From Clostridia bacterium (GTDB lineage Bacteria > Bacillota_A > Clostridia > Christensenellales > Borkfalkiaceae): 25,263 bases of DNA. Shown here piece by piece: positions 15,573 through 23,505 of this stretch. Position 1 is the first letter of the stretch, and every line of letters begins with the position of its first letter. The notes beneath the pieces are model-generated. The model did no database searches and was not told where the DNA came from. It saw nothing but the letters and a program-made list of their open reading frames with translations. The translations under genes were made by a program, and so were the position numbers. The DNA lies in assembly GCA_017621955.1 (NCBI GenBank), contig JAGASB010000280.1, positions 1 to 25,263 of the forward strand, in the 5' to 3' direction.

Positions 15573-15589
15573 AAAGGAATATTTCCTTT
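15573..15589. promoter_or_regulatory. Inverted repeat in the DUF3343/cysteine desulfurase divergent promoter region
   Basis: A perfect 7-3-7 repeat, AAAGGAA-TAT-TTCCTTT. It lies in the spacer of a plausible plus-strand promoter, TTGCAT (15566-15571), 17 nt, TATACA (15589-15594). It looks like an operator for a dimeric repressor, but no repressor is identified. The rest of 15596-15646 shows only the AAGGAG site of the next gene. Confidence 0.4.
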
Positions 15590-15646
15590 ATACAATATAG
15601 TATTAAGCCGTTTTGGTTTTTGTTACACTTTTTAAGGAGAGTTTTA

Positions 15647-16771
15647 ATGATTTATTTTGACAACGCCGCAACGGGCGGTTTTAAACCTCGTGCTGTTTCC
15701 GACGCAGTTTGTACCGTTATGCGCTACCTTTGCGCTAACCCCGGAAGAAGTGGGCATCGACTATCGCTTGTTGGTGCCGAAATACTGCAAAATACACGCT
15801 CTTTTCTTGCCGACTATTTCGGCGCAAAAGAAGACCACGTTATCTTTACCAAAAACTGCACCGAAGCGCTTAACCTTGCAATATTCGGTTCGCTTAAATC
15901 GGGTGGGCACGTCATCACCACCGTCTTAGAACACAACTCTGTTCTTCGCCCGCTAACCGCACTCAAAGAAAAAGGTTTAATCGAACTTGACGTAGTTAGT
16001 GAGCGTGGTTATTCAAGTTTATATGAAGCCGTTTTAGATAAAATTAAACCAAATACTTATTTGATTGCTATAACTGCCGTTTCCAACGTTACGGGTGAAA
16101 AAACACCCTTTGAAAAGCTAGGCAAACTTGCAAGAGAAAGGGGCATTTTGTTATTAGTAGACGGTGCGCAAGGCGGTGGGCACGTTCCTATAAATCTTGA
16201 AGCGCACGGCATTTCTATGCTTGCGCTTGCAGGACATAAAGGGCTTTACGGCATTATGGGTAGTGGCGTGCTTATCTTTGATGAAAACGTTGAACTTGCC
16301 CCTTTGCTTTACGGCGGAACAGGAAGCGAATCATTTAATCTAAATCAGCCAAAAGCACTGCCCGAAAGACTTGAAGCAGGCACTTTGAATCTTCCCGCTA
16401 TCGCAGGCTTATTTGAAGGTGTAAAATTTATTAAAAGCAACCAAGAAATTTTTGCACGCCACCTTTATTCTTACACCGAATTTTTAATTACTGCCTTAAA
16501 CAAAATGGATGGCGTTACCGTGTATTCCAAACCCAACAGTTCAGGTATAGTTTCGTTTAAGTTGAACGATATGCCAAGCAATGAAGTTGCAGACCTATTA
16601 AATTCGGAATACGATATCGCCGTCCGTGGTGGATTTCATTGCGCACCGCTTATACATAAATACTTAAACACACAAGACGATGGCCTTGTTAGAGCAAGCC
16701 TTGCCGTACAAAACAGCACCCGTGAAATAAACTTTTTTATCCGTGCAATAGATAATATTATAAAGCGTTAG
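15647..16771 (+). CDS. Cysteine desulfurase family aminotransferase (class V, PLP)
   Basis: A PLP enzyme taking sulfur from cysteine as a persulfide. The 374-residue protein begins IYFDNAATGGFKP. It has VIFTKNCTEALNLAI (PLP phosphate site), TTVLEHNSVLRP (PLP-stacking His), LLVDGAQGGGHVPI (Asp and Gln to the cofactor), LALAGHKGLYGIMGSG (PLP lysine), GTGSES, ERLEAGTLNLPAI, and RGGFHCAPLIHKYL with the likely catalytic Cys. This matches the TIGR01977-type cysteine desulfurases rather than IscS. ATG 15647 has AAGGAG before it; the upstream ATG at 15566 falls in the promoter. The divergent DUF3343 partner supports a sulfur or selenium transfer role. Its stop overlaps the convergent gene's stop through TTAG. 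Confidence 0.9.
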   Translation: MIYFDNAATGGFKPRAVSDAVCTVMRYLCANPGRSGHRLSLVGAEILQNTRSFLADYFGAKEDHVIFTKNCTEALNLAIFGSLKSGGHVITTVLEHNSVLRPLTALKEKGLIELDVVSERGYSSLYEAVLDKIKPNTYLIAITAVSNVTGEKTPFEKLGKLARERGILLLVDGAQGGGHVPINLEAHGISMLALAGHKGLYGIMGSGVLIFDENVELAPLLYGGTGSESFNLNQPKALPERLEAGTLNLPAIAGLFEGVKFIKSNQEIFARHLYSYTEFLITALNKMDGVTVYSKPNSSGIVSFKLNDMPSNEVADLLNSEYDIAVRGGFHCAPLIHKYLNTQDDGLVRASLAVQNSTREINFFIRAIDNIIKR

Positions 16772-17073
16772 ATTTTTTTGAGTTCTTCGGCTACCTTAAA
16801 CAATATCTTGCGTTTTTTTGCGTCAAGCATAGGTGTTATCATACTTACAAAGTTATCTATATCACGGTTTGATAAAGTTCCACGCTCTTTGCCCTTTTTG
16901 GCTTCTTCGTAAATGGCTTTTAAAAGTTCGGTTTGGCTTTTGCCGTCAAACTTGCCGGCAAGCGAACCTACAAGATTTGCTAAATTTGGGTCAACGTGCA
17001 TTGAACTTGCATCACCGTTTTTGTTACTTCCACCACCTGCGCCACCGTTTTTTACATATTCGTTAAAATCCAT
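16768..17073 (-). CDS. Small conserved-looking protein, unknown function
   Basis: A 101-residue protein with a Gly/Asn/Ser-rich N-terminus (GGAGGGSNKNGD), a middle with LANLVGSLAGKFDGKSQTEL, and a helical C-terminal half, DIDNFVSMITPMLDAKKRKI. There is no signal peptide or membrane helix. GGGAGG precedes ATG 17073. It is divergent from another small gene at 17148 and converges on the cysteine desulfurase gene. I do not recognise a named family. Confidence 0.75.
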   Translation of the reverse strand: MDFNEYVKNGGAGGGSNKNGDASSMHVDPNLANLVGSLAGKFDGKSQTELLKAIYEEAKKGKERGTLSNRDIDNFVSMITPMLDAKKRKILFKVAEELKKI

Positions 17074-17097
17074 ATTTACCTCCCAAATAAAATTACT

Positions 17098-17127
17098 TTC
17101 AATTTTATTCTATGAACTTCATATACT
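17098..17127 (+). promoter_or_regulatory. Possible promoter of the 17148 gene
   Basis: TTCAAT (17098-17103), 18-nt spacer, TATACT (17122-17127). The start would fall near 17134, leaving a leader of about 14 nt with only a weak GTGGA site. Confidence 0.35.
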
Positions 17128-17147
17128 GTATTGTTAGTGGAATAGTT

Positions 17148-17444
17148 ATGGAAATATTACAATTTTTATTATCTTTTTTAACAAAAAATTTAAACACAAG
17201 TTTTCTTGCGCCCATTTTTGAACTTTTTAAGAACAATAACTTTGACTTAAAAAGCGTTTTAAACAATCTTGACGTAAGTGCAATTATGCCCGTATTAAAA
17301 GAGATTTTTTCTTCCTTTAATATGAAAAGCCCGACACAAACGGTCGGGCAAAACGTTTACGGGCTTAATCCCATTGCTAACGTTGCTGATAAAGATATAA
17401 TTTATACACTCAATAAATATTTAGGTCAGCCTAGTTTAGCGTAG
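17148..17444 (+). CDS. Small protein with N-terminal hydrophobic helix, unknown function
   Basis: A 98-residue protein that starts MEILQFLLSFLTKNLNTSFL, a short amphipathic or hydrophobic segment. It then has repeated leucine-rich short helices (FELFKNNNFDLKSVLNNLD, MPVLKEIFSSF) and a polar end with VYGLNPIANVADKDIIYTL. The helical pattern and divergent neighbour suggest the two small proteins may act together, but no function can be assigned. ATG 17148 is preferred over 17112 because the latter overlaps the promoter. Its end overlaps the S41 gene end by 14 bases. Confidence 0.6.
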   Translation: MEILQFLLSFLTKNLNTSFLAPIFELFKNNNFDLKSVLNNLDVSAIMPVLKEIFSSFNMKSPTQTVGQNVYGLNPIANVADKDIIYTLNKYLGQPSLA

Positions 17445-18717
17445 CTTGCGCACGCAAGATTGCTCCCACGCCCTTTTCTACTGAATTTTCGGCAGTGGTG
17501 GTTATGCCTTTGCCGTGAATACAAGTTGTTCTATCAGGCCATAAAATACTTGCGGTGGTAATTTTTATTGCAGCACCGTCTGCAAGCGGAAAGGTCGATT
17601 GCATAATGCCTTTACCGTAAGTTCTTGCAATATTGTTTGAGTTACGCTCTAATATAAGCCTATCTTTGCTAAAAAAATCACCGTAATGTAGCATTGCGCC
17701 TATTAAGCATTCTGATGCCGAAGCCGTGTATTCGTTTGCAATAACCGAAATTGCCTTTATATTATCGTTAAACGCATTGATGCTAGTTTTATATTCTTCT
17801 TCACCCGTTTTTCCACGCGAAACTGCCACAAGCGTATTGTTTTTGCCTTGATTTTTTATAAGCAATCCTGCAACGCTTGTTAAAACAGTCATATATCCAC
17901 CACCGTTATCCCTTAAATCAAGAATAAGTTTGGTTCTTCCACGTTCTTCCATAAAAGATAGTGCCACTTTTAGTTGAAGCGCAGCACTGCCTTCAAACTG
18001 GTCCAACTTAATATATGCCGTGTCGTCGTCTAAAATAGCGCTCATCTCGTCGCTTGGTTCACTAAACTGAGTATCTTCCGTTCTAAAACACAAGCGCTTT
18101 TCGCTATCGTAATAAGTAACGTACGATACGAAATAATCTTGTTTTTCAAGAACGCATTCTTTTTCTCCGTCAAAAATAAGCGTTACCGTATCACTTTTTT
18201 CTTGACTGTCTAAAAAATTCAAAACGTCTTTTCCCGTAGAAAAATCAATGCGTGTTTGGTCGGGCGTTATTCCTGCAATAATAACGTCACCCTTTTTTAC
18301 ACCAGCTAAATCAGCAGGTGAATTACCTATAACCTTAAAGACGGCAAGTGAATCTTCTAGAATTGTTAAACCTATGCCGTTATATAATCCCAAACCTTCT
18401 TGCAAAGACTTGTTTCTTTCTTCCGCAGTGTAATATTCGCAGTATCTGTCAAGCAAATTCTTTACGATAGCGTCGGCATAATCTTCTTTTGTAAAATCGT
18501 AAGGTTCACCCGTTTCGGGATTAATAATGTAACCGTGCTGTTCTATAAGTGCAACGATATTATCAACTTCCCTTACCTTTTTAGGCTTAGAAAGTTCGCT
18601 CGCAAAATAACCGCCTATAAAAGATAAGCACACGATAACCGCCATTAAGATTGACAATATTATCGTTTTTTTGTTGCTATTTTTCTTTTGTGGCAAATTA
18701 TTTTCTTTATTTATCAT
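17431..18717 (-). CDS. S41-family C-terminal processing peptidase (membrane-anchored)
   Basis: A 428-residue serine protease of the CtpA/Prc type acting outside the membrane. It has one N-terminal anchor (about 18-38), an N-terminal helical part, a PDZ domain (about 110-195, GIGLTI and SPADLAGVKKGDVI), then the S41 catalytic core. The core has AYIKLDQFEGSA, LILDLRDNGGGY, ANEYTASASECLIGAM (nucleophile Ser in the SASE-like motif) and ARTYGKGIMQS (general-base Lys). It begins one base after the CdaR-like gene's stop and has no own ribosome binding site, so translation is coupled. What it cleaves is not shown; the shared operon with a regulator suggests an envelope or signalling role. Confidence 0.92.
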   Translation of the reverse strand: MINKENNLPQKKNSNKKTIILSILMAVIVCLSFIGGYFASELSKPKKVREVDNIVALIEQHGYIINPETGEPYDFTKEDYADAIVKNLLDRYCEYYTAEERNKSLQEGLGLYNGIGLTILEDSLAVFKVIGNSPADLAGVKKGDVIIAGITPDQTRIDFSTGKDVLNFLDSQEKSDTVTLIFDGEKECVLEKQDYFVSYVTYYDSEKRLCFRTEDTQFSEPSDEMSAILDDDTAYIKLDQFEGSAALQLKVALSFMEERGRTKLILDLRDNGGGYMTVLTSVAGLLIKNQGKNNTLVAVSRGKTGEEEYKTSINAFNDNIKAISVIANEYTASASECLIGAMLHYGDFFSKDRLILERNSNNIARTYGKGIMQSTFPLADGAAIKITTASILWPDRTTCIHGKGITTTAENSVEKGVGAILRAQATLN

Positions 18718-18718
18718 T

Positions 18719-19759
18719 TTATCTAACCAACCTTGAAAGTATAGTTATCAAACGGAAGGTAACGGCGTCTGAAAACTTGCGAATATTAAGCCCCGTTGCC
18801 TTTTCGATTTTATCTAGCCTGTAAGTTAAAGTGTTACGATGAAGATATAACTTTCTTGAAGTTTCGCTAACGTTTAAACTGTTTTCTAAAAATTCTTCGG
18901 CAGTATTAATCATTTCTTCATCCGAAAAAATTTCTCTTGCCCCTGTATCCATAAGCATTTCAAGATTTTCGTTAAGCTTATATTTGGGTAAATCTTCAAG
19001 CATTCTTATTAAAATGTATTCCTTAAACGAATGTACGTCACCTTTTGAATCAATGGCGTTGCGCATTCTAACAGCAGTCATTGCCTGTGAAAAAGAAGTG
19101 CTTAAATCGGCAATGGTCTTAACCGTTCCGCCGATTGCTATTCTAACGTGCGTTCCCGCTTCTTCATAGATTGATTGTTTCAAAAATTCTGCATACTCAG
19201 TTGAAGACTGATATTCGCCCGTTTCATCATCCATAAACTTTACAAACGCAAGTTGTTCATCATCGACCTTAACGACAAAATCTAACCCTTCCGAACCGTA
19301 GTTGTTAAGAATATTTTTAACGTCGTTAAGTGCGCTTGCCTTAACGCTTATTACAAGCACGAACGCAGGCATATCACGCATAGAATACTTACGCATATAC
19401 CTTGATATTTGTGCGTGGTTTGTTTCGCCCATAAGTATTGCCTTGCAAAAATCCGTCCTTGATAAGCCCGATTCCTTAAAAAATGAGTTTTCTGCAAGTT
19501 CGCCGATTAAGTACGCATAATTTTTTTCTGCCGTACTTGCACCGTTAAGTCTACCGATAAAACACTTGCTTTTATACTTGATTAAAAACAACGTCCTATT
19601 TAAGTTTGCGTCGGAAATTATACCTTCAAACCCGGTAGGCACGGTTTCATCTACACCTTTATTGCCGGCGATAAACTCCCCGTTTGATGAATAAACCGAA
19701 AAGTCTATCCCCGTCTTTTCTCTTATTCCGTTAATAAAAATTCTAATATCTGCGTCCAT
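18719..19759 (-). CDS. CdaR/PucR-type transcriptional regulator
   Basis: A 346-residue regulator. Its N-terminal part (GIDFSVYSSNGEFIAG) may be the sugar-diacid-recognition-like sensor. A middle GGDEF-like/CdaR domain follows (about 130-250, with FVLVISV, HVRIAIGGTVKTIADLSTSFSQAMTAV). The C-terminal PucR helix-turn-helix is LNVSETSRKLYLHRNTLTYRLDKIEKATGLN (about 293-323). The ligand and targets are unknown. AAAGGG precedes ATG 19759, and a promoter with TTGGCA/TATTAT lies just upstream. It is co-transcribed with the S41 protease. Confidence 0.88.
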   Translation of the reverse strand: MDADIRIFINGIREKTGIDFSVYSSNGEFIAGNKGVDETVPTGFEGIISDANLNRTLFLIKYKSKCFIGRLNGASTAEKNYAYLIGELAENSFFKESGLSRTDFCKAILMGETNHAQISRYMRKYSMRDMPAFVLVISVKASALNDVKNILNNYGSEGLDFVVKVDDEQLAFVKFMDDETGEYQSSTEYAEFLKQSIYEEAGTHVRIAIGGTVKTIADLSTSFSQAMTAVRMRNAIDSKGDVHSFKEYILIRMLEDLPKYKLNENLEMLMDTGAREIFSDEEMINTAEEFLENSLNVSETSRKLYLHRNTLTYRLDKIEKATGLNIRKFSDAVTFRLITILSRLVR

Positions 19760-19781
19760 TTTTACGCCCTTTGCATTTAAT

Positions 19782-19811
19782 ATAATAAGATAATATCATT
19801 TTTTTTGCCAA
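19782..19811 (-). promoter_or_regulatory. Promoter of the CdaR-S41 operon
   Basis: Minus-strand TTGGCA (19806-19811), 18-nt spacer, TATTAT (19782-19787). The sequence around it is A/T-rich and shows no obvious operator. Confidence 0.6.
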
Positions 19812-19860
19812 ATTTCAATCAAAACAAACGCTTTTATGCAAATTGCACAAAAAAAATTAA

Positions 19861-19886
19861 AACCGCTCCGTTTTTGCGAAGCGGTT
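19861..19886 (-). terminator. Terminator of the flavodiiron gene
   Basis: Minus-strand stem AACCGCT with AGCGGTT (19880-19886 and 19861-19867), followed by TTTTAATTTTTTTT toward lower positions. Confidence 0.85.
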
Positions 19887-19893
19887 AATTGTT

Positions 19894-21048
19894 TTATTTA
19901 AGCAATTCTTTTGCAAGTTCTTTAAGTGCCGAACGGCTTTCATCGTTAAGGGCAGAAAGAATTTTTACGTTAGTGTTTAGATAGTTAAGGTTTTTACATT
20001 TTTCAAGCATTGAAGTCATAACCTTTGTCGCTACGGGCGCCCAACTGCCGTTTTCAATAAACCCTACCGTTTTGTTGGTAAAATTACGTTCTGTCAAGTG
20101 GTTTATGAACTCACGCATAAACGGGAAAATTTCACCGTTATAAGTGGTTGTTGCTAAAACTATTTTACCATACCTAAACGCATCTTCAACATTTTCCGCC
20201 ATATCGCTTCTTGCAAGGTCTGTAACCACAACTTTTTCACAGCCACCGTCAAGCAAAAGTTGTTCAAGCTCTAAAACGGCTTGCTTAGTATTGCCGTAAA
20301 CAGAAGTGTACGCAATCATAACACCCTTACTTTCGGTGCGATAACTTGACCAAATATCGTAAAGGTTGATATAATACCCTAAATTTTCACTTAATATCGG
20401 TCCGTGTAGTGGGCATATAACCTTTATATCAAGTGCCGAAGCCTTTTTAAGAACGGCTTGAACTTGAACGCCGTATTTTCCAACTATGCCAATATAATAA
20501 CGCCTTGCTTCACACGCCCAATCTTCGTCAGCGTCAAGCGCACCGAATTTACCAAACGCATCGGCAGAGAACAACACCTTGTCGGTTTTATCAAAAGTCA
20601 TAATAACTTCGGGCCAATGCACCATAGGCGCAGTAATAAAGGTTAGTTCGTGCTTGCCTAAGTTAAGTATATCCCCTTCGCCTACAACAACTTGTCTATC
20701 GGCAAAGTCCGTGCCGAAAAAGTTTTTCATCATAGTAAACGCTCTTGACGAAGAAACTATTTTTGCCGACGGATACTTATTTGCAAAGTTCAATATGTTT
20801 GCAGAGTGGTCGGGTTCCATGTGTTGAACGATTAAGTAATCGGGAAGCCTGCCACCTAGTGCATTTTCAAGATTACTAAACCATTCGTCCTTAAAATTCT
20901 TGTCAACTGTATCAAGTACTGCGACCTTTTCATCAAGTATAACGTAAGAATTATACGCCATACCGTTTGGAACAACGTATTGCCCTTCAAACAAATCAAT
21001 GTTATGGTCGTTTACGCCAACGTATAGTATATCTTTTGAAATTTTCAT
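19894..21048 (-). CDS. fprA: Flavodiiron protein (FprA-type oxygen/NO reductase)
   Basis: Reduces O2 to water (or NO to N2O) in the cytoplasm of anaerobes, using electrons from rubredoxin or a similar donor. The 384-residue protein has a metallo-beta-lactamase domain with all diiron ligands visible: H76-x-E78-x-D80-H81, H144, D163 and H215. A flavodoxin domain follows, with the FMN loop TSVYGNTKQA (248-257) and further TTTYNGEIFPFM. There is no extra rubredoxin domain, as in class A enzymes. AAGGAG lies seven bases before ATG 21048. A consensus promoter and a terminator make it a single-gene unit, a sign of strong expression and oxygen defence in a strict anaerobe. Confidence 0.95.
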   Translation of the reverse strand: MKISKDILYVGVNDHNIDLFEGQYVVPNGMAYNSYVILDEKVAVLDTVDKNFKDEWFSNLENALGGRLPDYLIVQHMEPDHSANILNFANKYPSAKIVSSSRAFTMMKNFFGTDFADRQVVVGEGDILNLGKHELTFITAPMVHWPEVIMTFDKTDKVLFSADAFGKFGALDADEDWACEARRYYIGIVGKYGVQVQAVLKKASALDIKVICPLHGPILSENLGYYINLYDIWSSYRTESKGVMIAYTSVYGNTKQAVLELEQLLLDGGCEKVVVTDLARSDMAENVEDAFRYGKIVLATTTYNGEIFPFMREFINHLTERNFTNKTVGFIENGSWAPVATKVMTSMLEKCKNLNYLNTNVKILSALNDESRSALKELAKELLK

Positions 21049-21076
21049 ATAAAAACTCCTTGTTTTAGCCTATGCT

Positions 21077-21105
21077 ATTATATCAAAGAGCACCTAAAAT
21101 GTCAA
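21077..21105 (-). promoter_or_regulatory. Consensus promoter of the flavodiiron gene
   Basis: Minus-strand TTGACA (21100-21105), 17-nt spacer, TATAAT (21077-21082): a perfect match to the housekeeping sigma consensus. Confidence 0.9.
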
Positions 21106-21130
21106 TTTTTATTTGCCTTATTTGCTCTTT
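21085..21130. repeat. Spaced 8-bp inverted repeat over the flavodiiron promoter
   Basis: AAAGAGCA (21085-21092) and TGCTCTTT (21123-21130) are exact reverse complements 30 nt apart. One half lies between the -35 and -10 boxes, the other about 20 nt upstream of the -35. Possibly operator half-sites. Confidence 0.35.
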
Positions 21131-21162
21131 AATTATTACATAATATTAACGCAGTATTTTAA

Positions 21163-21198
21163 AATCAAAACCACCACTTGAAGTGGTGGTTTTGATTT
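21163..21198. terminator. Terminator after the sugar ABC ATPase gene
   Basis: A near-perfect stem of about 17 bp, reading TCAAAACCACCACTT then AAGTGGTGGTTTTGA, with T/A-rich flanks on both sides. It ends the ATPase transcript from the right and isolates the flavodiiron promoter. Confidence 0.85.
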
Positions 21199-21205
21199 AG
21201 TTTAA

Positions 21206-22585
21206 TTATTTGTTTTCTTCTTCGGCAGGAGCTTCGCTATCTTTGTTCTTTTTAGCTAACTTCTTTTCCATTTTAAGTCTTTGCTTTTCAGCTTCAGCAG
21301 CAGCTTTTGCTTCTTCTTCTGCAAGTTTTGCAGCAGCTTCGGCAGCCTTTGCAGCAGCTTCTTCTTCACGCTTAGCTTGCAATGCTTCGATTTCCGCTTT
21401 GTTATCTTCGCTACGAGCAAGGATAGTAACTTCGGTATCCTTATCGAAGATGTGGCAGTGTTCGATGTCAAGTGCAATCTTAATGGTGTCGCCAGCCTTA
21501 GTGATTGACCTTGAATCAACTTTTGCAGTAAGGTTACTTACGTCGTCAACGATACTCTTGATAGATTCTTCGCCTTCGGGCGCAATTTCAGACCTTGTCT
21601 TGCAGTAAAGAAGTGTTTCAGAACCCAAAGCTTCAACAACGTCAACTTTAACTTCGATGCACTGTCTCTTAGCATCGCTAACCCATGCTTGTTCATCGTG
21701 AATATCTTCAGGTCTAATACCAAACACGATTTCTCTATCTGTGTTAAGGTATTTGTCAAGATTTACGATGAGGTCAACCTTTTCCTTGGGGAGAAGAATT
21801 TTTTCTAAACCGAATTCAACGTATACTTTGCTCTTGGTTCCGGTAAGTTTGCCGGTAAAGAAGTTCATTTGAGGCGTTCCGATGAAGCCTGCAACGAACT
21901 GGTTAATCGGGTAATCATAAAGATTGATAGGAGTATCAACCTGTTGCATAAAGCCGTCTTTCATAACTACGATTCTAGTACCCATAGTCATAGCTTCAAC
22001 TTGGTCGTGGGTAACGTAAATGAAGGTGGTTGCAAGTCTGTTGTGGAGCTTGGTGATTTCCGTTCTCATTTGTGAACGAAGTTTTGCGTCCAAGTTTGAA
22101 AGCGGTTCGTCAAGAAGGAATACCTTAGGTTCACGAACGATTGCACGACCAAGTGCAACACGTTGACGTTGACCACCAGAAAGAGCCTTCGGCTTTCTTG
22201 AAAGGTACATTTCAATACCAAGAATTCTTGCAGCTTCTTTAACCCTTTGGTCGATTTGGGCTTTGGGCATTTTTCTAAGTTTAAGACCAAACGCCATATT
22301 ATCGTAAACAGTCATGTGAGGATACAATGCGTAGTTTTGGAAAACCATTGCAATATCCCTATCCTTAGGCGCACGGTTGTTTACGAGAACGCCGTCAATG
22401 TAAAGTTCGCCGGCAGAAATTTCTTCTAAGCCTGCAATCATACGAAGCGTTGTTGATTTACCGCAACCAGAAGGTCCAACGAATACGATAAATTCTTTGT
22501 CTTCAATGTCAAGGTTGAAGTCCGTAACAGCGGTAACGCCAGACGGATAAACCTTGTAGATGTTTTTTAAGTTTAAACTTGACAT
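21206..22585 (-). CDS. ugpC: Sugar ABC transporter ATPase (MsmX/UgpC family) with long charged C-terminal helix
   Basis: Energises carbohydrate ABC importers; members of this family are often shared by several transporters, and here no permease or binding protein is nearby. Walker A is GPSGCGKST (37-45), Q-loop [11 protein letters not shown], signature LSGGQ (135-139), Walker B VFLLDEP (155-161), H-loop YVTHDQ. The regulatory part is TOBE/OB-like, with [11 protein letters not shown]. The family is about 370 residues; this one has 459, because residues 393-459 form an Ala/Glu/Lys-rich helix ([20 protein letters not shown]) ending in an acidic tail. GGAGG lies before ATG 22585, with a small hairpin GGTGC/GCACC (22599-22614) just upstream of it. 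It has its own promoter and terminator. Confidence 0.93.
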   Translation of the reverse strand: MSSLNLKNIYKVYPSGVTAVTDFNLDIEDKEFIVFVGPSGCGKSTTLRMIAGLEEISAGELYIDGVLVNNRAPKDRDIAMVFQNYALYPHMTVYDNMAFGLKLRKMPKAQIDQRVKEAARILGIEMYLSRKPKALSGGQRQRVALGRAIVREPKVFLLDEPLSNLDAKLRSQMRTEITKLHNRLATTFIYVTHDQVEAMTMGTRIVVMKDGFMQQVDTPINLYDYPINQFVAGFIGTPQMNFFTGKLTGTKSKVYVEFGLEKILLPKEKVDLIVNLDKYLNTDREIVFGIRPEDIHDEQAWVSDAKRQCIEVKVDVVEALGSETLLYCKTRSEIAPEGEESIKSIVDDVSNLTAKVDSRSITKAGDTIKIALDIEHCHIFDKDTEVTILARSEDNKAEIEALQAKREEEAAAKAAEAAAKLAEEEAKAAAEAEKQRLKMEKKLAKKNKDSEAPAEEENK

Positions 22586-22632
22586 AATTTTCCTCCGCGG
22601 TGCAAAATCGCACCATTTGTTTTTACTATTAT

Positions 22633-22661
22633 ATTTTACTACATTTTGCTCTATTTTACAA
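22633..22661 (-). promoter_or_regulatory. Promoter of the sugar ABC ATPase gene
   Basis: Minus-strand TTGTAA (22656-22661), 17-nt spacer, TAAAAT (22633-22638), with a leader of about 40 nt. Confidence 0.6.
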
Positions 22662-22712
22662 TGGGCAAATGTAATAAATAAACTTTTCTATTATGTATAA
22701 AATGCACAAATA

Positions 22713-23288
22713 TCAATCTAGCTCGTCCAAAGTGAGTTCGTAAGCGGGTGCAAACTCTTTTAAGTAGTAGTCAACTTCCGCAACTTTCATCGCTTTAAGT
22801 TCACTGCCGATTGATGACTTCGCTTTTTTAAATTCCGAATTACCTGCCTTTACTTCTTCAACGCACTTTAAGTATGCCGACAGTCTATCTGCACACTTGA
22901 CGAGTTTATATTCAAAAGAACTTTCATCGGGGATTATTAGGGGCAAATAATCTTCTTTAAGCGTTTCGGGTAGCATATTTAAGAGTTTTTCGCACGCATT
23001 CTTTTCCAAGTCTTTATACGCCGACTTAATTTCAGGGTTAAAGTACTTTATAGGCGTTGGCAAGTCGCCCGTTATAACTTCGCCAACTTCGTGATACTGT
23101 GCAAGTAGCACAACTTTGTTTATATCAACGCTATTCCCCATAATCTTGTTGCTAATAAGTGCAAGTGCGTGCGCAATGACTGCCACTTGCTGACTGTGTT
23201 CCATTATATTTTCTTCACGGACAGAGCGCATAAGCGACCAACGCTTGATAAATTTCATTCTGTTTAAAAAGGCAAAAAACTTAAACAT
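22713..23288 (-). CDS. yfbR: YfbR-like HD-domain 5'-deoxynucleotidase
   Basis: A metal-dependent HD phosphohydrolase of 191 residues. YfbR family members remove phosphate from deoxynucleoside monophosphates. It shows FLNRMKFIKRWSLMRSVREENIMEHS (the RW..MR....EN..EHS motif near residue 8-32), VVLLAQYHEVGEVITGDLPTPIK (the HD-type metal motif reads HE here, as in YfbR relatives with H(D/E)), and KCADRLSAYLKCVEE with the last metal Asp. AAAAGGGG lies about nine bases before ATG 23288. It is divergent from thiT and the promoters overlap. The exact substrate is not determined by sequence. Confidence 0.88.
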   Translation of the reverse strand: MFKFFAFLNRMKFIKRWSLMRSVREENIMEHSQQVAVIAHALALISNKIMGNSVDINKVVLLAQYHEVGEVITGDLPTPIKYFNPEIKSAYKDLEKNACEKLLNMLPETLKEDYLPLIIPDESSFEYKLVKCADRLSAYLKCVEEVKAGNSEFKKAKSSIGSELKAMKVAEVDYYLKEFAPAYELTLDELD

Positions 23289-23344
23289 TATATATATCCC
23301 CTTTTACGTCAATTTTTTTACAAATATTTTTTTGTTGGATTTAC

Positions 23345-23373
23345 ATTTTATCATATATTTTTGCTTGACGCAA
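23345..23373 (-). promoter_or_regulatory. yfbR promoter, overlapping the thiT -35
   Basis: Minus-strand TTGCGT (23368-23373), 17-nt spacer, TAAAAT (23345-23350). Confidence 0.6.
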
Positions 23374-23393
23374 TAAAATAAAAGTGATATTAT
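23365..23393 (+). promoter_or_regulatory. thiT promoter
   Basis: TTGACG (23365-23370), 17-nt spacer, TATTAT (23388-23393). It starts transcription near 23400, about 15 bases before the TPP aptamer. The -35 shares three bases with the divergent yfbR -35. Confidence 0.8.
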
Positions 23394-23415
23394 GAGTTCA
23401 ATAAAAAATTTTAAT

Positions 23416-23489
23416 ATTCGCTATGGGTGCCGCAAGGCTGAGATTATACCATTTGAATCCGCAAGATAATGCTTGAAGGAAATGCAAAT
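23416..23489 (+). promoter_or_regulatory. TPP riboswitch (THI element)
   Basis: A compact aptamer. P1 is ATTCGC with GCAAAT. The conserved GGGTGCC, GGCTGAGA, ACC..TTTGAATC and the stem GCAAG-ATAAT-GCTTG are followed by AAGGAAATGC. There is no P3a extension. It shuts off thiT when thiamine pyrophosphate is abundant. Confidence 0.93.
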
Positions 23490-23505
23490 TATAACGCTTT
23501 ATTTA

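Noticed and set aside
15567..15595. Minus-strand promoter TTGTAT-17-TATGCA for DUF3343 on the same palindrome
   Set aside because: Its start would fall inside the AAAGGAGG site of the gene, so it is unlikely to be used; the true DUF3343 promoter is not identified.
15566..15646. N-terminal extension of the cysteine desulfurase from ATG 15566
   Set aside because: The extension runs through the promoter palindrome, does not match the family, and ATG 15647 has AAGGAG.
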